Of a stretch of 64,000 nucleotides of DNA, positions 44,744-52,780 are shown piece after piece (within the stretch, counting starts at the first letter, position 1; each line of letters starts with the position of its first letter). Origin of the DNA: Prochlorococcus marinus str. MIT 0917 (GTDB taxonomy: Bacteria; Cyanobacteriota; Cyanobacteriia; PCC-6307; Cyanobiaceae); the NCBI RefSeq assembly GCF_027359575.1, contig NZ_CP114784.1:743819-807818 (forward strand), in the 5' to 3' direction. The notes below the pieces were generated by a model. The model did no database searches, had not been told where the DNA came from, and worked only from the letters and a program-made list of their open reading frames with translations. The position numbers and the translations under genes were made by a program.

Positions 44744-46549
44744 TCATGCTTCAACTTCCATTTCTTCTTTAAGTGCAGTTGATACTCTTTCCATAACTTC
44801 TTCCCAATTGTTTCTTTCATTTTGTCGGAATAACCTCATAGATGGATACCAAAATGTACTATCTCCTTTAATTCCCCAAGCCCAAAAAGATATATTTTTC
44901 ATAAGTAAACACACTTTTTTACCCATGCTTGCTGCAAGAGTAGCTGCGCAACTGTCATTGCTAATAACTAAGTCACAGCTATTAATTATTGCAGCATGTT
45001 CTTCAAAGTCCAAAATACTGTCAATTTCATCTTGGCAAGCAACAAAATGCTTTCTAAAAGAACAATGTTTCAGTTGTTCTGATCCATAACCCTTTTGTAA
45101 AGAAAGAAACTTGATATTATTTTTCTTAAGAATAGTTCCAAAAGTTTCTAGAGGAATTGATCGTCCAGCATAAAAACCTTTTTCTATATATGGGTTTCCT
45201 TGCCAATTAATTCCAATGATTGGTAATGTTTCATTAGAAAGTTTCTCCACCCATTTATAGTTAAGTTCTTGTCTTGCGCTGACATATGGTTTGGTAATGA
45301 TTGGATTTTTTGGGTTAACCTTTAGATATCGTGGTAAAGATAAAAGCGGGATCCATTGACCTTCTGAAATTGAATCAACTTGATATGAAAACAATGGATT
45401 GGGATCAATTCCAGAGGATTTGATCAATGTATGTAATTTTTCCTGGGCACAAAATGAAACTTCTATGCCTAGTTTTTTAAGATAAGGAATATACCTCATA
45501 AATAGAATAGTGTCGCCTAAGCCTTGTTCAGTCACAACTAAAAGCTTTTCTCCCTTGTTTAGTTTTCTATCATCTATTCGATTAATTTTTGGATTAGCAT
45601 GTACTTTTGAGGGGTTATCGATTTTAAATCTATATTCATAATTTTCTAGACCAGATTCATATTCTCCTTTACGTAGCTGAATGTTTGCTAAGGTATAAAA
45701 AGCATCTGCAAAATTAGGATTTAGATTAATAGATTTTCGTATAGATATTTCAGCCTCCTTAAATCTTCCAAGGATTTTCAATATGAATCCAAGATTATAA
45801 AAAGCCTCTGCTAAATTAGGATTTATTTGAATAGCTTTTAGAGTATAATATTCTGCTTCCTCTAATCTATCTAAACTTGTCAAGATTGTTCCAAGATTAT
45901 AATTTGCTAAGGCATATTCAGGATTTATTTCAATGGCTTTACATGTCACTGTTTCTGCTTCTTTTAATCTCCCAAGTTTAATCAAAATAGTTCCCAAGTT
46001 TGAATATGATTCTGCATGACTTGGGTTAAGTTCAATTCCTTTTCTAAATGATATTTCTGCTTCTTTTAATCTCCCAAGTTCAATCAAAATAGTTCCCAAA
46101 TTAGAATATGATTCTGCAAAATTTGGTTTAAGTTCAATTGTTTTCATATAGGATATCTCTGCTTCTTTTAACTTACCCATTTCTGTTAATATATTTCCAA
46201 GATTGAAATGAGCGTCAGCGTAGCTAGGATTATATTCAATAGCTGTACGATAGAACTTTTCTGCTTCTTGTGATTTCCCAAGATCTTGCAATATTATTCC
46301 ATAATTATAAAAAACTCTGTGGTCCTTTAATCCTTGATCTATTAAATTTTGATAATATTTTGCCGCTTCGTTAATATTTCCTTTTAAATGAAAATCTATT
46401 GCTTGTTTAATTATTTTTTCTGAAGAAGGTTTAGAAGGAGTATTTAAATTAATGGAAATATTTTCTTTGACTTCTCCTAAAATAAATGGAACAGCGAATG
46501 TTTTAACTTCAGGAACTTTTTGCTTTTGATCTTTTTTTCTTTCAATCAC
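44744..46549 (-). CDS. TPR protein with GT9-like glycosyltransferase domain (type 2)
   Basis: 601 residues. The first 40 residues equal those of 42657-44372 (they lie in the inverted repeat). Seven TPR units (about 80-315) end in NIQLRKGEYESGLENYEYRF. The catalytic part begins near 330 (KGEKLLVVTEQGLGDTILFM), with PIIGINWQGNPY and a CDLVISNDSCAATLAA segment like that of 37071-38966. The catalytic domains of these two genes match closely in one 193-nt identical tract and differ elsewhere. Thus the N terminus comes from one relative and the catalytic part from another. GTG start. Confidence 0.86.
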   Translation of the reverse strand: MIERKKDQKQKVPEVKTFAVPFILGEVKENISINLNTPSKPSSEKIIKQAIDFHLKGNINEAAKYYQNLIDQGLKDHRVFYNYGIILQDLGKSQEAEKFYRTAIEYNPSYADAHFNLGNILTEMGKLKEAEISYMKTIELKPNFAESYSNLGTILIELGRLKEAEISFRKGIELNPSHAESYSNLGTILIKLGRLKEAETVTCKAIEINPEYALANYNLGTILTSLDRLEEAEYYTLKAIQINPNLAEAFYNLGFILKILGRFKEAEISIRKSINLNPNFADAFYTLANIQLRKGEYESGLENYEYRFKIDNPSKVHANPKINRIDDRKLNKGEKLLVVTEQGLGDTILFMRYIPYLKKLGIEVSFCAQEKLHTLIKSSGIDPNPLFSYQVDSISEGQWIPLLSLPRYLKVNPKNPIITKPYVSARQELNYKWVEKLSNETLPIIGINWQGNPYIEKGFYAGRSIPLETFGTILKKNNIKFLSLQKGYGSEQLKHCSFRKHFVACQDEIDSILDFEEHAAIINSCDLVISNDSCAATLAASMGKKVCLLMKNISFWAWGIKGDSTFWYPSMRLFRQNERNNWEEVMERVSTALKEEMEVEA

Positions 46550-46795
46550 GTCTATTTATTTTATAAATGGACTATTAATTAAAATTATATCTTGCGCTAA
46601 GGTTCATCATAATAGTTGATAAAAACATTCGAGCATAAGATTCAGAGCTGAAAATGAGGGCATAACGGAACACACAATTGCCATATCAGGCAATATCGTT
46701 TTATTCACGCTCTAACGTAAATCCTCTGAAATCTATTACCGTGACTTAGAAATCCTAATGTAGCCAAGCGGACTTGAACCGCTTACCCCCTGCAT
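46430..46795 (-). repeat. Right arm of the 366-nt inverted repeat
   Basis: Reverse complement of 42411-42776. It includes the first 40 codons of the gene ending at 44744, its promoter, a tRNA-Ala 3' flank and part of tRNA-Ala remnant R2. Confidence 0.88.
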
Positions 46796-46800
46796 ACCAT
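46759..46800 (-). pseudogene. Partial tRNA-Ala(GGC), remnant R2
   Basis: The minus strand carries the 3' half of tRNA-Ala with the same changes as R1 (ggtaagcggttcaag, ggctaca). The 5' half is replaced by gagcttcat. The replacing sequence (46798-46845, caaaacccctgaatatccta) also follows remnant R4 at 50630-50680, so it looks like the end of one particular element. Confidence 0.8.
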
Positions 46801-46930
46801 GAAGCTCAAAACCCCTGAATATCCTAGTCATAGATTTAAAACCAACCTCTTAAAAGCTCCTTACACTATGTAAAGCGCGCATAATTGAGCGCATATCTGA
46901 TAGCCCTAGATATAGGGCCACTCAATCACT

Positions 46931-46980
46931 TATGAACAGACATATATAGATATAGATATAGATATATATGTCTGTTCATA
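46931..46980. repeat. Long palindrome with GATATA repeats in the loop
   Basis: An 18-bp perfect stem (46931-46948 with 46963-46980; TATGAACAGACATATATA and its complement) around a 14-nt loop of GATATA units, followed by AAAAAAG. It lies between divergent genes (46549 minus, 47147 plus), so a terminator for either is not obvious. Confidence 0.6.
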
Positions 46981-47146
46981 AAAAAGAACAAAATGCAATC
47001 CTTATATCGTAAATTGAAACCAAATAAGAAGTCAAATTAATTGAAATTATTATGTTATTCAGCTACTTTAATTATTATTTTGGTTATTTATATAGTTGAT
47101 CAGATTTATAGTCTCAGCAAAGATAGCAACGCCTAGAAAATCTTAA

Positions 47147-47338
47147 ATGACAAAAGTCATTCACTCTGATTTTTTAAATGTCGGAGAAGCAATGTGTTCT
47201 CTTTTTTCTTCAATAGAAAAGAATCCAGCTTGGGCTTTGAAGCCTCAAATGGTTGCTGAACTTGCATTGTGCTTGCACATGCTCCAGAGAGAATTATATC
47301 TACATTGCATCGAGGAGGAATATGAAAAACGCTACTAA
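47147..47338 (+). CDS. Small protein of unknown function
   Basis: 63 residues (MTKVIHSDFLNVGEAMCSLF, then NPAWALKPQMVAELALCLHM). It is helical and acidic to neutral, with no signal peptide or known motif. Its 3' end overlaps the start of the next small gene (47322) by 17 bases, and a strong GAGGAGG ribosome-binding site for that gene lies inside it, so the two form an overlapping pair. Tiny overlapping genes of this kind are usual in phages and integrative elements. Confidence 0.5.
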   Translation: MTKVIHSDFLNVGEAMCSLFSSIEKNPAWALKPQMVAELALCLHMLQRELYLHCIEEEYEKRY

Positions 47339-47501
47339 ACAAGAGATGGAATTAAGAGCAGGCTTTGCTGCTGGCTTACTCGCTCAAGATCATAGTTGCA
47401 CCGTAGTAACGACCCGAGTGACCGAAGAATACAAATTAAGCAAAAGAAAGGCTCGAAGGATTACAGCGAAGGCAATGGATTTAAACAGAAATATTATCTA
47501 G
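47322..47501 (+). CDS. Small HTH-like repeat gene, copy 5, C-terminally truncated
   Basis: 59 residues from the ATG at 47322, which has GAGGAGG 5-11 bases upstream. Longer readings start at 47253 but lack such a site. AAGLLAQDHSCTVVTTRVTE and LSKRKARRITAKAMDL match the first half of 16033-16371. The sequence then ends with NRNII, while the longer relative continues for about 50 residues. It has the best N terminus of the five copies. It points away from the TPR gene starting at 46549. Confidence 0.6.
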   Translation: MKNATKQEMELRAGFAAGLLAQDHSCTVVTTRVTEEYKLSKRKARRITAKAMDLNRNII

Positions 47502-47563
47502 ACGATATACTAAAAGAACTTTATTTATAACGTATAATTGATAATTATCTCCTATTCATAGGA

Positions 47564-50329
47564 TCAGATATATTTATTCGATTTTACTAAAGTAATAAAT
47601 ATATTTTCTAATTCTTTAGTGTAATTGTTAGAGTTAAATAATATTAAATCTTCTTTATTTTTTAATTTATTTCTTATTTTCTTTAGTTTGTCTTTATTAG
47701 TCGCTAGTTCATATGCTAACGATTCGTATTCCGATTCAGTATGTGTTATTAATTCTTTTAAATCACACGAACTTAGAATGCTTGCTGCCATCCTAGCACT
47801 GTAACTTTTGCCTAACATTGTTATTAGAGGTAATCCTGCCCACAAAGAATCAGAAGCAGTAGTTCCTGCATTATAATTAAAGGTATCTAAGAATAAATCA
47901 GCGCATGAATGCCTTGACAAATGTTCATCTAAATTCATTTTTTCGGCGAATACAACTCTATCTTTCTGTAAGCCCTGATTGATTAGTTCCCTATGTATAT
48001 TTTTTATTGCATAGTGATTTGGCTTCATCAACCAAAGTATGCTTTTGTCAACTTTCTTTAATAATCTAATCCATATATTAAACTCTTTTCTGGTAATTTT
48101 TTGGATATTATTAAAGCATGTGAATATAAATCCAATAGATGGAAGACCTAATTCTTCCCTACTAAAATTGTAACTTGATATCTCTTTTGTATTATCATGA
48201 GGTACTAGTGTGTTTTTCAGATATAATACTTTTTCGGTATAGAATTTCTTGTTTTTCTCTGGTATTACTATTTTATCTGCAATTATATAATCAAATGATT
48301 CTGAGCCAATAGTACCAGGATAACCTAGATAATTGATTTGGATTGGGGCTAATTTGTAAGAGAAAATTGATTGCCTATTGAATGTTGTTATTCCATTCAG
48401 ATCTATTGCTATATCTATTTTATCTTTTCTGGCAAGTTGAACTATTTCAAGATCACTTAAATTAGCTATTTCTCTAAAGCAATAAACCGCATCCTTTACT
48501 CTATTTGTGTAATTGTCATTTATATTACTAAGACTATAAGCATATATATCGAATTTAGATTTATCATGTAATTCTAATATTCTTATTATTAAATGTGTTA
48601 TTGCATGATTTCTGAAATCGGAAGAAAAATATCCGATTTTAATTTTATTATTATTTTGATGACTTATAATTGGTAATTCTTCTCTTCGATGTCTCTGATT
48701 AAAGTTAACTGCTCTTTTTAAATGATTTATGGGATTATCCTCTAGATACATCAACCCTAATGGTTCTGTGGATTTTCCCTCTATTCCAATTTTATTTGAA
48801 TAAGGTAAATATTTTTCTATTTCATCCCACAAACACATTTTTGATAATGTAAGCATTAGATCTGATAAGCGGTAAATATCTTTGGGTTCTATTTCTAGGC
48901 TTTTTTCAAATTCTTTTTTGGCTTCTTCTAATTTGCCAATATCTTTTAATATGACTCCTAGATTAGAATGTGCTTCAACTAAATCTGATTTTAGTTCAAT
49001 TGCTTTGCGTGTTGATATTTCAGCTTCTTCTAAGTTGCCACACTCAATCAATATGCTTCCTAGATTTAAATGGAAATCGGCGTAATCAGGGTTAAGTTCA
49101 ATTGCTTTTCGTTGTGACAACTCTGCTTCTTTAAATTGGCCTAGATCTTTTAATATATTTCCCAGATATGAATGTGCTTCAGCGAAATCAGGTTTGAGCT
49201 CAGTTGCTTTTCGAGCTGTTAATTCTGCTTCTTCTAATTTCCCAAGATCACTCAATATATTGCCTAGATTGGAATGTGCTTCAGCGAAATCAGGTTTGAG
49301 TTCAGTCGCTTTTCGAGCTGATAATTCTGCTTCTTCTGATTTTCCAAGATCACTCAATATATTTCCCAGATTGGAATATGCTTCTGCGTAATCAGGTTTG
49401 AGTTCAGTCGCTTTTCGAGCTGATAATTCTGCTTCTTCTAATTTTCCAAGATCATTTAATATGTTTCCCAGATTTAAATGTGCGTCTACGTAATTAGGTT
49501 TGAGTTCAATTGCTTGACGAGTGGAGATCTCTGCTTCTTCTAATTTCCCAAGATCATTTAATATGTTTCCCAGATTTAAATGTGCGTCTACGTAATTAGG
49601 TTTGAGTTCAATTGCTTGACGAGTGGAGATCTCTGCTTCTTCTAATTTCCCAAGATCACTCAATATGTTTCCCAGATTGGAATGTGCTTCAGCGAAATCA
49701 GGTTTGAGTTCAATTGCTTGACGAGTGGAGATTTCTGCTTCTTCTAATTTCCCAAGATCACTCAATATATTTCCCAGATTTAAATGCGCCTCTGCGTAAT
49801 TAGGATTGAGTTCAATTGCTTTGCGAGTTGATATTTCTGCTTCCTTTAAGTTACTAAGATCTTGTAAAACCACTCCAAGATTAAAATGCGCATCTGAGTC
49901 ATCAGGATTCAATTCAATTGCTTTTCGAATAGATAATTCTGCATCTTTTGATTTGCCAAGATCTTTTAACATTTTTCCCAGATTGGAATGAGCAACAGCG
50001 AAATTAGGGTTATGTTCAATTGCTTTACGAGTAAATAACTCTGCTTCTTGTGATTTGCCAAGTTTTTTCAGGAGGATTCCATAATTTGAAAAAACCATGT
50101 AGTCTTTGAAGCCTTGGTTAATGAAATATTGATAATACTTTTTTGCTTCTTGAATATTACCTTCTGAATGAAATTTAAATGCTTGATTAATTATTTGTTC
50201 CTTTGATTGTTTGCAAGGAGTATTGCTATGAACCGTAAGATCTTCTTGGATTACTTTTAAATCAAATGGCACTGGGAATGTTTTTACTTTAGATCTTTCT
50301 TTCTTATTATCTTTGTTTCTTTCACTCAA
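47564..50329 (-). CDS. Large TPR protein with OGT/SPINDLY-like (GT41) domain
   Basis: 921 residues. The cassette (VKTFPVPFDLKVIQEDLT) is followed by twelve clear TPR units (about 80-490). Two adjacent units (49443-49648) are identical in DNA. GT41 starts near 563 with IGYFSSDFRNHAITHL; the Pro of the usual NHP is Ala here. CFNNIQKI lies near 736 and NAGTTASDSLWAGLPLITM near 823, the usual bacterial form. It is probably a Ser/Thr-type glycosyltransferase; acceptor unknown. TTG start at 50329, aligned with its relatives. A tRNA-Ala 3' flank sits immediately upstream. Confidence 0.9.
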   Translation of the reverse strand: MSERNKDNKKERSKVKTFPVPFDLKVIQEDLTVHSNTPCKQSKEQIINQAFKFHSEGNIQEAKKYYQYFINQGFKDYMVFSNYGILLKKLGKSQEAELFTRKAIEHNPNFAVAHSNLGKMLKDLGKSKDAELSIRKAIELNPDDSDAHFNLGVVLQDLSNLKEAEISTRKAIELNPNYAEAHLNLGNILSDLGKLEEAEISTRQAIELKPDFAEAHSNLGNILSDLGKLEEAEISTRQAIELKPNYVDAHLNLGNILNDLGKLEEAEISTRQAIELKPNYVDAHLNLGNILNDLGKLEEAELSARKATELKPDYAEAYSNLGNILSDLGKSEEAELSARKATELKPDFAEAHSNLGNILSDLGKLEEAELTARKATELKPDFAEAHSYLGNILKDLGQFKEAELSQRKAIELNPDYADFHLNLGSILIECGNLEEAEISTRKAIELKSDLVEAHSNLGVILKDIGKLEEAKKEFEKSLEIEPKDIYRLSDLMLTLSKMCLWDEIEKYLPYSNKIGIEGKSTEPLGLMYLEDNPINHLKRAVNFNQRHRREELPIISHQNNNKIKIGYFSSDFRNHAITHLIIRILELHDKSKFDIYAYSLSNINDNYTNRVKDAVYCFREIANLSDLEIVQLARKDKIDIAIDLNGITTFNRQSIFSYKLAPIQINYLGYPGTIGSESFDYIIADKIVIPEKNKKFYTEKVLYLKNTLVPHDNTKEISSYNFSREELGLPSIGFIFTCFNNIQKITRKEFNIWIRLLKKVDKSILWLMKPNHYAIKNIHRELINQGLQKDRVVFAEKMNLDEHLSRHSCADLFLDTFNYNAGTTASDSLWAGLPLITMLGKSYSARMAASILSSCDLKELITHTESEYESLAYELATNKDKLKKIRNKLKNKEDLILFNSNNYTKELENIFITLVKSNKYI

Positions 50330-50451
50330 ATCTATTATGAGCTAATAACTGTTCGCATAATAGCTATATCTAGCTATATCAGGCAATATCGTATTATGCA
50401 TTTACTTCCATAAATCCCGCTATATCTTTTGCTATAACGAATAAATCTTAA

Positions 50452-50494
50452 TGAACCCAAACGGGTTCGAACCGCTAAACCCCTGCATGCCATT
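50452..50494 (-). pseudogene. Partial tRNA-Ala(GGC), remnant R3
   Basis: The minus strand matches the 3' half of tRNA-Ala (atggcatgcagggg, gcggttcgaacc) with changes. About 110 bases of the tRNA 3' flank follow, including the tatatcaggcaatatcg segment at 50374-50391. It is upstream of, and in line with, the TPR gene at 50329. Confidence 0.78.
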
Positions 50495-50550
50495 AAGGGA
50501 AAATTTCTTCTAAATATATTTTTATGAAAGAACTTAAGAAAAATATCAAA

Positions 50551-50579
50551 TTAGATGCGCGCATTTTGCGCGCATCTAA
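50551..50579. repeat. GC-rich hairpin
   Basis: A 13-bp perfect stem (50551-50563 with 50567-50579; TTAGATGCGCGCA and its complement) with a TTT loop. It sits between tRNA-Ala remnants R3 and R4. A related but imperfect hairpin with GCGCGC lies near 46875-46895 beside R2. Confidence 0.6.
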
Positions 50580-50596
50580 GACCTATCTATCTAGTA

Positions 50597-50630
50597 TGGA
50601 GCCAAGCGCACTCGAACCGCTGACCCCTAC
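50597..50630 (-). pseudogene. Partial tRNA-Ala(GGC), remnant R4
   Basis: The minus strand matches the last 34 nt of tRNA-Ala (gtcagcggttcgag, gcttggctcca) with one change in the T-stem. Beyond it (50631-50680) the sequence aaaacccctaaatattctagg matches the sequence next to R2. Confidence 0.78.
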
Positions 50631-50826
50631 ATTTATGAACCTCGAAAACCCCTAAATATTCTAGGTATAGATTCAACAATACCCACTGGAAGCAACTTGC
50701 AATTTAAAGCCGGCCTAATCAAACGCATACTATGTAACCTAAAACATGACCTCAAAAGCTTGAATAGACTGATATATATATCTTTATATTTCAGGTAATA
50801 TAAGATTAAAATTTTAAGTTTATATT

Positions 50827-51645
50827 TTAATTACATAAATCATTAATTATATCTAAATGAGAGAAGTCTGCATTAAATCCAAGTGATTGTATTTTATTAA
50901 TATCCATCCAAAAACTTTTATTTACTGATTCTGATCGGAATTTAGGAGAATTTATGGATATTATATTTGATCTAGATTGGATTCTTTCCTTTGCCAAATT
51001 TATAAAATCTCCAATACTAATTGGCTTGCCTAGGCCAACATTATATATTTCATTTAGCGCCCCTTTCCTGCAAATTAATTCAATAGCTTTGCAAGCATCA
51101 TGAATATGTATTATTTCTCTCATATGCTCACCATTGTCATGCAATTCAATTTGCTCATCTTCTTTTAGTTTATTAATCATCCATAGTAATGCATTTTTAT
51201 TATTTGATATATTTTTATCGCCCTTTCCTAAAACATTACATAATCTTATTATCCTATATTTGATACCAAATGTTTCACTAAATGTAATAAGCATATCTTC
51301 TGCACACTTCTTAGTAATTGAATAAAATCCCTTGGGTTTACATAATGAGATTTCTTTAGCTGGTAGAGAATCCAACTTTCCATAAACATACCATGAACTT
51401 ATAAAATTAAAAATAATATCTTTTTTTTTACAGTAATTTAAAACCTCACAAAGTACTGATAAATTGCTTTCAACATCAATTGATGTATCAGTAAATATAC
51501 TAGAATTATCGATGCTTGAAATAAAATAAAGGATCTCATTACTTAACGGATTTCTATTCTCACGTTTAATATTTATGTGAGAAGGGTACAATTTTATAAA
51601 CTTACTTCCAATAAAACCAGTCGAACCATAAATTGATAGCTTCAT
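50827..51645 (-). CDS. NAD-dependent epimerase/dehydratase (short extended-SDR), paralogue
   Basis: 272 residues, the same length as 9612-10430. YGSTGFIGSKFIKLY at the N terminus is the NAD-binding motif; FISSWYVYGKL and YSITKKCAEDML supply the catalytic residues; RLCNVLGKGDKN follows. Sequence between the motifs differs clearly from the paralogue, so the duplication is not recent. Substrate unknown. It lies 231 bases after the 3' end of the intact tRNA-Ala, in the same direction as that tRNA and apparently without a TPR gene of its own. Confidence 0.82.
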   Translation of the reverse strand: MKLSIYGSTGFIGSKFIKLYPSHINIKRENRNPLSNEILYFISSIDNSSIFTDTSIDVESNLSVLCEVLNYCKKKDIIFNFISSWYVYGKLDSLPAKEISLCKPKGFYSITKKCAEDMLITFSETFGIKYRIIRLCNVLGKGDKNISNNKNALLWMINKLKEDEQIELHDNGEHMREIIHIHDACKAIELICRKGALNEIYNVGLGKPISIGDFINLAKERIQSRSNIISINSPKFRSESVNKSFWMDINKIQSLGFNADFSHLDIINDLCN

Positions 51646-51876
51646 TTAATATAAATAATTACTACTGAGATTAGATTAAATACGATATAAGATATTTTAG
51701 TAAATCAGATAAGACTGTGAAGATCAAAGCCTTAATCTTAATATCATTCCTTAATAGGATTATCGATCTAACAATGAGAGCACAATAGCGATTTCTAGCT
51801 ATATCAGGCAATATCGTATTATTCACGCTTTACAGCAAATTCTCTGAAATCTATTGCTGTGAATGAGAAAACCTAA

Positions 51877-51949
51877 TGGAGCCAAGCGGACTCGAACCGC
51901 TGACCCCCTGCATGCCATGCAGGTGCTCTACCAGCTGAGCTATGGCCCC
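51877..51949 (-). tRNA. tRNA-Ala (anticodon GGC), intact
   Basis: A 73-nt cloverleaf: acceptor GGGGCCA with TGGCTCC, discriminator A, D-arm GCTCAGCTGGTAGAGC, anticodon stem CCTGC/GCAGG with loop ATGGCAT (anticodon GGC), T-arm GCGGTTCGAGTCCGC. It reads GCC/GCU codons. Four remnants of it (R1-R4) lie at 42375, 46759, 50452 and 50597, so it has probably served as an integration site. Confidence 0.96.
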
Positions 51950-52099
51950 AAATCGTTCTAAACACTGTGTTATCAACAGCTTTCAAGGAATTTAGAGTTG
52001 AAGTCAAAATCACTTGATATTGGCTGTATAGCAATTCTGCGCAACAATATGCGCAATGGATTACCAATCACAGAGTGGGTTCCAGGACTGAATGGCAGA

Positions 52100-52433
52100 A
52101 AATTCTGCGCAAAACCAACAAACTCGAGAACGGCGAGGGATGATCTCTTCGTAGAAAAGGGAAAAGGGCTTCCTACAAACTCAAGTAACTCTTAGACACC
52201 GAGAGGATGGTCGTAGAGAAAGTACTTTTATTCCTTACGAATGGAACAGTCGAAACCAAACCAAGATTACTACGGCGGTTGCAGAACTAAAAATGCTTAT
52301 TGATGATCGAAATCTAACTATTAAAGAAGCCGAGAAATTCAGACTTGGTTCCAGTGAAGAAGCAAGTGCAGTAAAAGCTATCAACTGGGTCAGAATCCTA
52401 GAGTTCAAGCAAGATCACTGCTTGATCAATTAG
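52100..52433 (+). pseudogene. Broken integrase (tyrosine recombinase) N-terminal fragment
   Basis: An open stretch from 52155 to 52433 reads GFLQTQVTLRHREDGRREST, then FIPYEWNSRNQTKITTAV and LTIKEAEKF. A different frame just before it reads SLRRKG. The order (LRxxG...QT..., short charged turn, ..PYEW or PWxx, later LxxKEA) resembles the arm-binding N terminus of cyanobacterial tRNA-associated integrases. No catalytic domain remains. It sits within 500 bases of the tRNA-Ala. Recognition is by pattern only. Confidence 0.45.
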
Positions 52434-52780
52434 TGGCTAAAGGACTAGAAGCAAAGAATGAACACTTCCACTCCCGATCGAGGCAAAGTGTCTTTCCACC
52501 GACCTATATAAATAACATCGTTTTTACTCTTATATAAGAAGAGTGAAAATGGTAAAAAGGTTCTTTTAATTAGAAACTCTGCTATGGGTAAAGGTGATTA
52601 TTTACTTTTCTTCGTTTGCCATATCTAAATTTTGTATCAAACAGGATTCCAAAATGCATACATGGCTCACTATTTTGTAACCAGATCCAAGAAATTTATA
52701 CACAAGGAATATTTGTGAAAGGATTTAAGTTAGAATAATTTTTAATAGCCTTTTAAAAAAGGACAGAAGTTACTTAGAAA
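52434..52780. other. Intergenic region before the TPR gene at 52781
   Basis: 347 bases with stops in all frames. The first part may be further decayed recombinase. No module like that at 7115 is obvious here. Confidence 0.4.

Noticed and set aside
51873-52067. A 64-codon frame over the tRNA-Ala
   Set aside because: It includes the whole tRNA read as protein and is a chance frame.
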